Origin: Aphelocoma coerulescens | Taxonomy: Eukaryota; Chordata; Aves; Passeriformes; Corvidae | NCBI RefSeq assembly: GCF_041296385.1 | Contig: NW_027184062.1 | Coordinates: 129,001 to 193,000 of the forward strand | Direction of reading: 5' to 3' | Length of the DNA: 64,000 nucleotides | Shown: positions 1-8,922 of the stretch, piece by piece | Position numbering within the stretch: position 1 is the stretch's first letter | How the letters are laid out: each line of letters opens with the position of its first letter | Notes under the pieces: model-generated | Told to the model about the DNA's origin: nothing | The model's database searches: none | Seen by the model: only the letters and a program-made list of their open reading frames with translations | Made by a program: the position numbers and the translations under genes

Positions 1-2831
1 CCAGGGCTCTGCCTGCCTGCCTCGCAGCCCTGGTAGCCTCAGGGAAACATCGCACTACTCCATCTGCTTTAAAAACAAACAAGCAAACAAAAAGCTCCCT
101 GTAAATATATGTAGAAGTCTTGAAACTAATTCTCAGCGCTTGCTCGGAGTTTGTTGATGGAGCAAATGGATTTTGGATAAACTGCTATTGCTAGTACTAC
201 TTAGGTTCCTAAACTTCAGAAGGGAGGCTATGGTGGTCACGTACCCCTGAGGAATGTTGGGAACAGTAAGACAGCTCAGTCATTTCAAGGTGGCCAGAAA
301 ATGGGTGTGGCAGTGGAGTGGACACTCTGTGAGTAGGTAGCCTTAAGTCATGTAACGACATGCACTTCAGTGGGAATTTTGCATCAACACCAAGAGATTG
401 TGTCATGATGTGTTGCGTAACAACAAATTGGGCCAAAATTCTGCTGATTTTGACCAAGGTGGATGGGCCACCTTCACTTAAGCTGGCAAAGGGACATAAG
501 TCAATGATGTTTGAAAAACAGCCATGAAACATAGCCCCTTTAGTTTGTTGCTCTGTTGCAAGTCTGCAAAGCTCTGTTGACAGGTCATTGGAAGTAGCTG
601 TTGGAATCTAAGTGCAGTTGGACGCTTTGTCAGTCAGCATCAGCAGGAGGCTTAACGGTTTAGGTTGAGAGGTGGTGCATGGTTTTTTTTCAGAGGAATG
701 GCCCAGTGAAGAGCAGTGTTCACTGCCATGACTACCGTTGTAGCCTTCAAGAGCAATGGTTCATTCAGAGAGAACTTCCTTGGTTCTGCTGGTTTGGTTT
801 CGCAGCTGGAGCAAAGGTACAGCACTGGAAGCAATTCCTAGGGCAGAAGCGGGAGATATCCGAAGCTCTGGACTTCGTTGCCTAAGTGAGCGTAGTCTAA
901 TTGGAAGAGTGGTGAGCATCAGTGATATCAGATTTTTTACAAGTTCTTAATTCTGTCAAAACAAGAAAGAAGGAGAGTGATGAAGATGAAATCCTTTCCT
1001 CTTCAATCTGCCTATGCAACAACTTCAGCTGTAGTTGTAATGTGTATTCACCTATTTTGAATTGCCCAAAACCAGGCCTAGAGATGCTTCAGAGTCAGAG
1101 AAGCGGGTATTTGCTTTATTCGGCGCTGGGTGCATGGGGGATCACTCCTCCTAACACACACACACAGAGCACTCCATACAGTCCAGCATTATGTGTAAAA
1201 TTTATGAACATTCATCACAATTCTTGGGATAGGAGTGGTTCTAGAAATTACTTCTCGGAAGTCATTAATATCATTAGCATACGTGCCATGCATGCGCTGT
1301 GTACGCTGATGGGCGCACTGAGGAAGGCTCCTCTTCTTCCTCGAGGGTCTTTCTGATGAAGATCAGTAGTCTTTGTCACAATGCACTTTTTACCTTTCTT
1401 TCTGGAGCATGCACAGTTCTTCGGTGGCTGATGCAGCGATCTCTGTGCCGGTTTTCAAAAGATCCTGTTCCTCTTATCTTGACAAGATTAAGGCGAATCC
1501 TGCTGCTTAGGTTTTGTGATTAACATTTGCTGTCTCTTAGTAGTTCACTCGTGTTTACATGAGTTAACTATGGATCAACCCCCTTCTCAATTTTAGCACT
1601 GAAAGGATATTAGAGTCATTTAAAGAGATGTCTCCTATGGAGTACTATAAAACTGCCATAATGGTAAGACGTTTTCATACAGTAGTTTTAGCACAGAAGT
1701 AATATATGTACAATCTTGGATGTTTCATCCTGCTGGCTCAGGAGCCAGTATTGAGCTTTTCTCCTTTAAATCCAGTCTTAGAGCTCTGCAAGGATCACTG
1801 CAGCATGACGTTGTGACAAGGGGATGCTGATTCATGCATAAACCTTTGACGCTTTCCTTCTATCTTCAAGCAGCTTTGAAAACCAGTGATTATCTGGCAT
1901 GTTGCGACTTGAGAGTCATGGTAAAGGTTTCACCAAACACTTTGTAATATCAGGCTACAGCTTTCATTCCTAAGGAAAGAGCATTGAGCAGATTGCTGGC
2001 AAAATGCTGAAAGAATGAGCCAAAACCAAAATCCTTTAATGGGAAAGATGGAAAAAATTTAGATGTGTTTATTTGAACTAAAAATAATGTGGACCAAGCC
2101 TAAATGTATTTCACACTAAATTCTTAGAACTGATTTTAAGGGAAGAAGTGAGAAAGATGAATTCCCAAGCGGAATTTTCAGCAGCATAATATTGAGCATT
2201 TATTAGTAGAACAAAGGCATATCACAGTGCAGGAGCACTTAGCAATATTGCTAGAGGCGTGGCTCCATTCATTTTACTGTGAACTTTAGTACTTCTTTAA
2301 ACATAGTCCTTAAGCCCAGAAAGTCATTTACACTTCACTCAACTTTCCCCCCTCCGTCTCTGCCCCCTTGCGCCAGCACACGCCAGCACACTGCCACCTC
2401 GGTCCTCTGAGTAGCTCCAGAATTGAAGGCAGGCACCCCCCTCCGGTGCCTCCTCAGTCTCCAACCTAATTTGTAGTTGATGGGTTCTTTGGGAGGTGTG
2501 AGTTTTGATGAGATAACAGACTTCCTGGGATGCATGCGGTTTATCTTCTTTGTTTCTTGAAGATGTCTTGGTTTCCACCTCTGTAATTTCTCAACTTAAA
2601 GGACATTTATTATCATGTGTTTCTTCCTACGTTTCCCAACATGTTACCACTCATTCGAAGTTACAATTTACTCTAGTCTTGTTTTTACTTACCTATATTT
2701 TACCTTAACACTATTTCTACATAGTACATTCTCACTTCTAAATGTTAAAGTGATAGATGCGAAAGACAAAATTTATCGTTCACTCATTTATCACAGGAGG
2801 AATGTGTTAGCTGCTTGTGTTGCAGTTCACT
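1..2831. other. Spacer between palindromes, no recognised gene
   Basis: This is AT-leaning unique-looking sequence without long reading frames. Open stretches stay below 150 codons and resemble no family I recognise. It contains a short CA run near 1,157 and one exon-like stretch at 1,597-1,663. It is contiguous with the sequence that precedes the tandem joint (39,833-40,630), so the full spacer is best seen at 39,833-45,384. Intronic sequence of an amplified gene, or ordinary intergenic DNA, are both possible. Confidence 0.6.
1597..1663 (+). other. Weak candidate internal exon
   Basis: A pyrimidine-rich tract ending in AG (1,581-1,596) is followed by 67 bases that are open in only one frame (22 codons, rich in E, K, M and Y) and then by a good donor, GTAAGA, from 1,664. 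I do not recognise the peptide. The next acceptor-like site (before 1,871) would meet a stop if joined in phase, so no exon chain can be built here. Chance occurrence is quite possible. An identical copy lies at 42,227-42,293. Confidence 0.15.
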
Positions 2832-3220
2832 TGTAATTGTGGTCTATTACCGCAGGCCTGGGCCCTAGGGTGTATCACTGTGTCCCGCAGCCATAGGGAG
2901 GAGGAGGAGAGAAGATCCAGCAGGCAGGAATTGTGCACCAAGATTTATTCATTTAATTATTTCACAAACTCTTTTACAGACTTTTTTCTTCATAGTCTAA
3001 TTGGACAAAGGATCAGCCCCCCCCCTTGGGGTGATTGGCTAAAATCCTAAACCATCCATTGTCAAAATATTTTTCTACTAGACCATAAACCAGACTTTTC
3101 AAGGTTGCAGGTGGCTTGGTTGTTTACATACTCTGCTACCTCTTCTGTGAGAGAGAAAAGTCTCTCACAGACTTAGAAAATAGCAAGAAAATCCTCGCTA
3201 GCAGCATTTTGGTATCTACA
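2832..3220 (-). repeat. 3' LTR of the ERVK-like fragment
   Basis: On the minus strand the LTR opens with TGTAGATACC directly after a purine tract with a run of five G (about 3,222-3,232) and ends near 2,832 with an ACA. A polyadenylation signal AATAAA lies on the minus strand at 2,944-2,949. A perfect 10-bp inverted repeat with a 6-base loop sits in the U3 part at 3,145-3,170. The exact 3' boundary is inferred because no second LTR is available for comparison. Confidence 0.7.
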
Positions 3221-3349
3221 ATTCCCCCTTTTTGTTTGATAAGATAACAACTCCACTATTAATCCTAAATAGAAATTTACATCAGTTATTAATTCTAAAT
3301 ATGTCCTTAAGGCTTTAACGATCTGACTCCATAACAAGAAATTTAAAGT

Positions 3350-3940
3350 TCAGTCTCTGCTTGTGGAAGGACCATCCCAGTCTCTGCTTGTAGAAGGACC
3401 ATCTGCCTGATGGTCAACATCTTGGTCATCATCAGAAGAGTCTGATGGCTGATGATCTACATTCTGGTGGCCACTTGGATGGTTGGTGTTCTGGTCATCA
3501 TTTGGAGGTTGCCTGTTCTGCCTCTGGTGCCGTAGGGCAGGGCGAACACATTTTGCAGCTAGCCACCGTACCCCAGTATCTGTAGAAACGCAAGCATAGC
3601 CACGACCCCAAACCATAAGTTCCCGCAGGCCTTCCCACTGGTTAGTGAGTAAATTCCACACCCAAACTTTTGCCCAGGGCAGTTGTCTCTTGCCTGCAGA
3701 GTGCAATGAGAGAAAGTGATTCAGAAGAACAGGATTCTTTGAATTTTGTGGTACCGTAAGGTGATTAATTGTATACGAGCTTTTGCTAGTCGGCTTCAGT
3801 AACCAAATTCAAAGGTTCCTGTGAGAATCGTTGAAAAGCCATGATAACAGCCCTTAATTCAACTAACTAAGCAGAGTCTGACTCGGATTGGTGTGTTAAT
3901 CAACCACTGCAAAGGCAGTGTAGGATACTGTGCACCTTTG
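3350..3940 (-). pseudogene. pol: ERVK-like pol remnant: RNase H piece plus integrase C-terminus
   Basis: The minus-strand translation first shows an RNase H-like piece (about 3,900-3,760, with an AFQRFSQEPLNLVT stretch). It then shows an integrase C-terminal domain with WVWNLLTNQWEG, VWGRGYACVSTDTG and RWLAAKCVRP in order, followed by a hydrophilic tail rich in D, N, H and Q that ends near 3,350 with a repeated GPSTSRD motif. Stops and frame changes interrupt it, and the catalytic core of integrase is absent. The domain order fits an internally deleted betaretroviral pol. Function as an enzyme is excluded by the missing domains. Confidence 0.7.
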
Positions 3941-3959
3941 CGCACAGTGACCCCTGCTA

Positions 3960-4570
3960 AAAATTTGTCCCGATCCGTATGCCCCAGGCTGCCAACACAT
4001 CCCGTCCCCAAAGGTTAAGGGAAGTGGTAGTAACATAAGGCCTAATTGTAGCTGTGTGCCCCTCTGAGTCCTTCACCGTCACAGGCCGTTCGCTTCAATA
4101 GCTCTGTGTGGTTCATCCTCATCCTGTGATGGCCGATCCCACTGGGGGTAAAGGCCATGAGGGAGGCCACGCAGAGAAGGAGATGATAGTTACATCAGCA
4201 CCAGTATCAATCAAACCTTGAAGCTGAGTCCAGGGCGGACGGGCGTTCGGCAGGATCAGGGTACACGTCATCTGTGGCCTTTGGTCAGAGATGTCTGCAG
4301 TCCAGAAGGCCTGCAGAAGTCCTGTAGATCCACTGCTGTTATCTTTGTGAGTTTGTTGTTCTATCCTGGGGACACAAGACTTAAAAGGCACTAATTTAGC
4401 AAGGCAGGTCTTTTCAGGAATAGTTACAGGGGGTTTTCAAATTCCCTATAAAACTGAGGACAAGGCTCCGAGGAGCGGATTCCCATCAATCCGACCTCAT
4501 CCTCATCCTATCGCATTAAACCTGTTAGAAGCCAGACCTGAACAGCCCCTCTCTTCCTTTGTCTCTGAGC
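3960..4570 (-). pseudogene. pro: ERVK-like dUTPase end and protease remnant
   Basis: A 90-codon minus-strand frame (4,391-4,119) contains the retroviral aspartic protease signature LIDTGADVTIIS. Its N-terminal part matches the layout of a dUTPase-protease junction, with an LVPF-like stretch just upstream and a GSTG at the junction. The C-terminal protease part follows at about 4,045-3,963 in another frame, with an NLWGRD motif typical of the flap-to-C-terminus region. Dimeric proteases of this type cleave Gag and Gag-Pol in betaretroviruses. This one is truncated and frame-shifted. The upstream dUTPase part (4,570-4,392) has stops in every frame. Confidence 0.7.
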
Positions 4571-4754
4571 TAACGTGAGCCGACATCAACGGCTCCTGCC
4601 GTGTTTCCCTCTGCAAAGAAGCCAGCTAGCTAGCCCAGCAAGCTCTTTTCCTGATCCCGAAGTCGCTTCAGCGACGCGTGGAGGTAACGCAGCTGGACTG
4701 TCTCTGACCAGGGGCACGCCAGAGTCAGTGCCTCGAGCACCAAACGCTGCGTTA
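4571..4754. other. Short unassigned stretch outside the palindrome edge
   Basis: About 180 bases lie between the ERVK-like fragment and the point where left and right arms begin to match. It could be a continuation of the retroviral fragment, but I see no supporting motif. Confidence 0.4.
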
Positions 4755-5460
4755 TTGGACATTGAAGGTTCAGGCTAAGGAGAATCCAAAACGTGGACAG
4801 CATCTCCCTTCTGCTGGAAGCCTTGAAGTTCACCACTGCAGTCTGCAGCCTACACAGATCATGTGAGTATTGTAAAAGTTCTCCAAGGAAGAGCAAGAAC
4901 GAGGCTAATGCATGCACACAAACGCTGATCAAAAGCACTTGATGCTCTTGGACAAAAATAGGGAACCTTCACTTTTGGAAAGACAAGGTGACTATGGTTG
5001 TCTCTACAGTACTAGTAGGAAAATATCCCTGAAGTTTTGCAAAACCTCTTTTCAGGGGTTTGTTAACTTCATCTTTGTTAAGAACTGGGGAACACAGGGA
5101 GACCTGTCACTTTTTTTGCAGAATGCCATAGAAACTGCTACACTCACTTCAACAACAGTCCAAGTAACCTTCTCTGCAAATACTGACCATTTGCAGTTCT
5201 GGTTGATACAAGCCCCCATTACCTAAGAAAGGAACAACTCGGCAAGCAGTTTGCAAAGATGAACAACTTAGCACGACTGCGGCTGATGACATGCCCTGAC
5301 CTTTTTTGCCTTCAGCTATGGGTGCCGTACCCTCCTACCCTCACACATGCCACTCAAAGATCCACCTGTGACAGCAACTGTGCCAAGCCGCCACCCTTCT
5401 TCAGCACCATCGCACCTACCACAAGGTAGCTGAATCAGAGGGAAAAGGAGGTCGCCAATG
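4755..5460. other. Outer arm segment, no recognised gene
   Basis: This sequence precedes the ERV-1 insertion and is mirrored at 39,108-39,832. A 104-codon open stretch (4,912-5,226) is unchanged in the mirror copy (39,362-39,676 minus), but I recognise no domain and would not call it a gene. The right arm differs by a small insertion of about 17 bases near 39,215. Confidence 0.5.
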
Positions 5461-5464
5461 GAGG
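5461..5464 (+). repeat. ERV-1 target-site duplication, 5' copy (GAGG)
   Basis: GAGG directly precedes the 5' LTR. The partner after the 3' LTR (15,557-15,560) reads GAGA. The empty site in the right arm (39,104-39,107, minus strand) reads GAGG once. A 4-bp duplication is normal for gammaretroviral integrases. Confidence 0.85.
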
Positions 5465-6117
5465 TGTTATAAACATATATTATATTGGCTTCTCGCAAAG
5501 TATAAAGTAGATATTATATAATGTTAGAAATGCTTTTTGCTGTGTGGATGTAGTTTTCTTTTTAGCAAGAATGTTAGCAAGTGTGAGCACGTAAGATAAC
5601 CTCCAAACGAACAGAGGATGAGGCCCGAAAAGCTGCTAATCAACACTTTGTCTAGGGAGCAAAAGGGCCCAAAGGCTACTCCGCCCGGAGAACAGGCGGC
5701 CAGGAGAGTCCAAGAGCCGTTATCACCACTCTGCCCGGAGAGACGAAGAGGCCCAAAGCTGCAATCAGCCCTGTCTGTCTGGAGAATTAAGAAATCCACC
5801 CTACCATCGACTCTTGCCTAGCGGGCCCAACCCCAAGAATCAAGAGAAATAAAACCACAAGGCAGAAGACTACGCATGCTCTAAAAAGGCGGAACCAAGG
5901 AGTGGCCATGCAGAACAGCTCCAGGAAAAGTTTTAATATGAATAAAGAACAGACAGTAAAAATGGTATAAAAAAGACTCACCTCTGGCATCAGGTGTGCT
6001 CTTGGCAGAGCACCAAGGCACCCGGCCATTACCCCGTTGCTTTATTTGATGTGTCTCTTATTGTCTTTATATTAAACCCTTTAAATTCTCACAGGAGAGT
6101 GAACCTCGTTTTTCACA
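5465..6117 (+). repeat. ERV-1 5' LTR
   Basis: It starts TGTTATAAAC and ends TTTTTCACA, so it has the standard TG...CA ends. It is 653 bp long. It contains a TATA box at 5,966-5,975 and an ATTAAA signal at 6,071-6,076, placing R between about 5,990 and about 6,095. The 3' copy at 14,899-15,556 is clearly homologous over its whole length. Confidence 0.95.
5966..5975 (+). promoter_or_regulatory. ERV-1 TATA box
   Basis: TATAAAAAAG in the U3 end of the 5' LTR. The 3' LTR equivalent is TATAAAAAGG at 15,404-15,413. Spacing to the ATTAAA signal (about 100 bases) is normal for a retroviral R region. Confidence 0.75.
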
Positions 6118-6119
6118 AT

Positions 6120-6137
6120 TAAGGGCTCGTCCCGGAG
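6120..6137 (+). other. ERV-1 primer-binding site, tRNA-Pro-like
   Basis: Two bases after the LTR lies TAAGGGCTCGTCCCGGAG. It agrees with the proline-tRNA primer-binding site used by many gammaretroviruses at 14 of 18 positions, including an unbroken 10-base core (GGGCTCGTCC). The changes at positions 2, 3, 14 and 18 may be decay or use of a variant tRNA. Confidence 0.7.
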
Positions 6138-7029
6138 CTACACCTCGCCTCTGAAAAGCGTGGGAGGATTCAAGAAGCAAGGGTAAGGCGCCTCCCGCCC
6201 AAGTTGGCAGGACCTTTGCTTAGCATCCTCTGGCGTGATTTGGTGGCAGCAGGGCAACACCCGGAGGACAAGAAAGACACAAAAATAAAGCAAATGAAAG
6301 AGAGCGCTCTCGACAAAAATCCCACAGACACTGGAAAAGAAACAGGACTGGGAAGTATTGTCCAAAGAAAAAGGGGGTGGTTACGGGAGATGAGCGTGTG
6401 TGAATGAGACGTGGGCTGGTTGCCCCCAGATCTGCGAAGCGAGTGTGGCAGTCTCTGAGTGCTGCCGTTCCGTCTTGTTCACGAGAACAGCGGCCAGCGA
6501 GGAGACAAAGCGAGAGATAAGCGGAGTGAAAGAATCTCCGGGGGTGACTGGGACGGGGTCCCAGAGAAGGGGTTGCAAAGTGGGAGCTACCCCCCCATAT
6601 GCTGGGTTGAGGAAAACTCCAAGAGCACCCAGGGCCTAAAAGTACCCCAAGAGAGGTTGGGGTTTGGATGCTAGCAATGCCGGGTTGAGGGAAATCCAAG
6701 AGCACCCAGAATCCTAAGGATTATATCATACCCATGGGTGGATACTAACAAGTGACTTGAAAGAGGTACCTTATTATTCTGTTGTGAGTAGGAATGAGTG
6801 AGTGAACAAATATTAAAAAAGAGTGAATGTGTGAATGAAAAACTGTGTAATTCGAAGTTAACTTTGTTTTTGGGGAAGGTGGGCTCTAATAAATTTTTTG
6901 GTGTTTTTTGTACTGTGAAAGGGTGGGTAGTATTTTACAGCAGTGAAGATTGGTGTTTTAAAGGAATGAATTAGTATTTCAAAGGGGGGGATAAATTGGT
7001 ATTTTGAGTAATAGAGAACTCCTGGGAAA
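6138..7029 (+). other. ERV-1 untranslated leader
   Basis: There are 892 bases between the primer-binding site and the gag start. A splice-donor-like GTAAGG begins at 6,183 and could be the donor for env mRNA. An imperfect direct repeat of about 35 bases lies at 6,598-6,632 and 6,675-6,709, both with a CCAAGAGCACCCA core. The packaging signal of such viruses lies in this part, but no specific structure is asserted here. No conserved reading frame is seen. Confidence 0.6.
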
Positions 7030-8916
7030 ATGGGACAACAACCTAGTAAATTAAGTTCAAATTATAAAAGGGTGCCAGAGGATATACCCCGAGACAGTCC
7101 CCTCGGGGTCAAACTCGCAAACTGGGAAACTGATCCTTCTACAAAAGGAAAAGAGAAAGTAAAAATGATTCAATTCTGCATGAAAGAGTGGGTAAAAAAG
7201 GAAATCAGATCTGATCATGTGTACTGGCCAAAATACGGGTCTGATGAGGCATGGATTTGCCAGGCTCTAAATGTATTTGTAAATTCAAAAGAGCCATCTC
7301 ACCCTGAGGAGAGAGAATATGCTTCTTGCTGGACAGGAATTACAAAACCTCTGGGAACCAAAGTCTTCAAAATATCAGAAACCGCAGAGGAAAAGCAAAC
7401 AGAAGAGAAAAAAGGCTGAGACCCTTTAGAAGTATTGCCTCCGCCGCCAGCACCAGAAGCTGCCCTCCTCCCCCTGGCTCCGGGGCTTCCCCCGCCAGCC
7501 CCCCCTCCGCCCGCACCGGGGGCCTTTCCCCCGGCAGCCCTCCCGCCCCAATGGAGCTGGGGGGGAGCCCTGCCCCCGCCCATGCCGGGGATCCCACCCT
7601 TCCCATATATCTCGGGAATCCCAGCAGCCTCAATTGCATCAAGGGAAAGGTCACACGTCCCGGCTTCAGCCCCTACCTCTCCTGCCTTGAGAAACCCGGC
7701 TTTAGCCCCGGTGCCCGCCTCCTGTGCTCCGGAATATCTGGCTTCACTGCCATACCCCACCCCCACCCTCTGCACCACAGAATATTCAGCTTCAGCGCCA
7801 GACTTTGAATCTGCCCCTCCTCCCCAGGGGAGTTCGGTGCTTTCTTCCCAAATCAACCCTCTTCTTAACGAAGGAGCACCATCCCAGAATACAGGAGGTG
7901 CCATTAAGGCTCCGAGGCAGCCCAACAAGCCCTCCATTGCTAAACAAACAGAGGGAAGCCGAGAAATTCATTTCTTTCCGTTAAGAGAAGTACCTACGGG
8001 AGGAGGGGGAAGCGGCTTTGTGAGTGCTCCTCTAACCTCTACAGAGGTTAGGAATTTCAAAAAAGAAATTAAAGGATTATTAGAAGACCCCATAGGTACA
8101 GCTGAAATGTTGGACCAGTTCTTAGGTCCCAACATTTTCACTTGGGAAGAAATGCAATCAATAATGAAAATAATATTCTCCCAAGAAGAAAGAGAAATGA
8201 TTAGAATTGCTGGAATAAAAATTTGGGGAAAAGAAAACCAACAAGGTCCACCCGGGGATCAGAAAATGCCCATTACACCTCCTAACTGGAACCAAAATGA
8301 TGAAGCTGGGAGGGGACATATGAATGATTATTGTAATTTGATAATCAAGGGAATAAAAGAGGGGGCACTCTGAGGACAAAATGTCAGAAAGGCCTTTGAG
8401 GGGCAGCAAGGGAAGGAAGAAACCCCGACTGAGTGGCTGGAGAGGCTCCGAAAGAATATGAAACAATATTCTGGGAGAGACCCGGAGTCCCTAGCAGGGC
8501 AAGCCCTGCTAAGAGTTCACTTTGTCACTCATGCCTGGCCAGATATTAGAAAAAAATTGGAAAAAATAGAAGATTGGTATGAGAAACCATTACAAGACCT
8601 AGTAAGGGAAGCTCAAAAGATATATATGTCCGGAGGGATGAAGAAAAAGCCAAAGTGGGAGCAAAGATCATGATAGCCACTATGCGAGAGAGTACCTTCC
8701 AAAAAAAATCTAAAGCCCTCAGGTAACACTCCTAAACATTCCAGATTCAGAAATGGTGGAAAAGAGAAAAATAAAACCTCAGCACAATCAAGATTCCAAG
8801 AACAACCCAGGGATGCCTGTTTCTATTGCAAGGAAGAAGGGCATTATCAAAGAGAATGCCCCCACCTGAGGAGGGATCTGAAAAGATTTCAAGAGACACG
8901 CACAGAAGAAAAATAG
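7030..8916 (+). pseudogene. gag: ERV-1 gag, disabled
   Basis: Gag forms the virion core. The start ATG at 7,030 follows GAAA and encodes MGQQPSK, a myristoylation signal for membrane targeting. The order is matrix (7,030-7,416), a proline- and alanine-rich linker (about 7,440-7,600, in the p12 position), capsid (about 7,990-8,640) with a major homology region (about 8,400-8,470), and nucleocapsid with one CCHC knuckle (CFYCKEEGHYQREC, 8,818-8,859). Breaks: in-frame TGA at 7,417 and 8,371; a TA-rich run at 8,621-8,627 that shifts frame; and an A8 run at 8,701-8,708 that appears to shift it back. The natural terminator UAG is at 8,914. No clear late-domain motif was seen. Confidence 0.9.
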
Positions 8917-8922
8917 GGAAAT
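8914..8922 (+). promoter_or_regulatory. gag-pol UAG readthrough junction
   Basis: Gag ends at UAG followed by GGA AAU, and the pro-pol frame continues without a shift. In gammaretroviruses, suppression of a UAG followed by a purine-rich sequence and a pseudoknot produces Gag-Pol. Shared frame and UAG context are seen here; the pseudoknot is not demonstrated. Confidence 0.8.

Larger units (their letters stand above)
2832..4570 (-). mobile_element. Betaretrovirus-like (ERVK) provirus fragment
   Basis: Read on the minus strand, this fragment runs from the end of a dUTPase-like region (about 4,570-4,392) through an aspartic protease (4,391-3,960), directly into part of an RNase H (about 3,940-3,710), then an integrase C-terminus (about 3,700-3,350), a polypurine tract and one LTR (3,220-2,832). 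The reverse transcriptase and most of the integrase are missing. Gag, env and the 5' LTR are absent. The order matches betaretroviral pro-pol, but there is no continuous frame. It lies in the spacer just outside the palindrome, in the opposite orientation to ERV-1. Confidence 0.8.

Noticed and set aside
1871..1920. Second exon joined to 1,597-1,663
   Set aside because: Joining in phase gives a stop at the third codon, so the two cannot be consecutive coding exons.
4912..5226. 104-codon frame in the outer arm
   Set aside because: Preserved in both arms but with no family resemblance, and arm identity alone accounts for it.
7299..7937. 212-codon minus-strand frame rich in Gly and Ala
   Set aside because: It is the antisense of the proline-rich gag linker; composition explains it.
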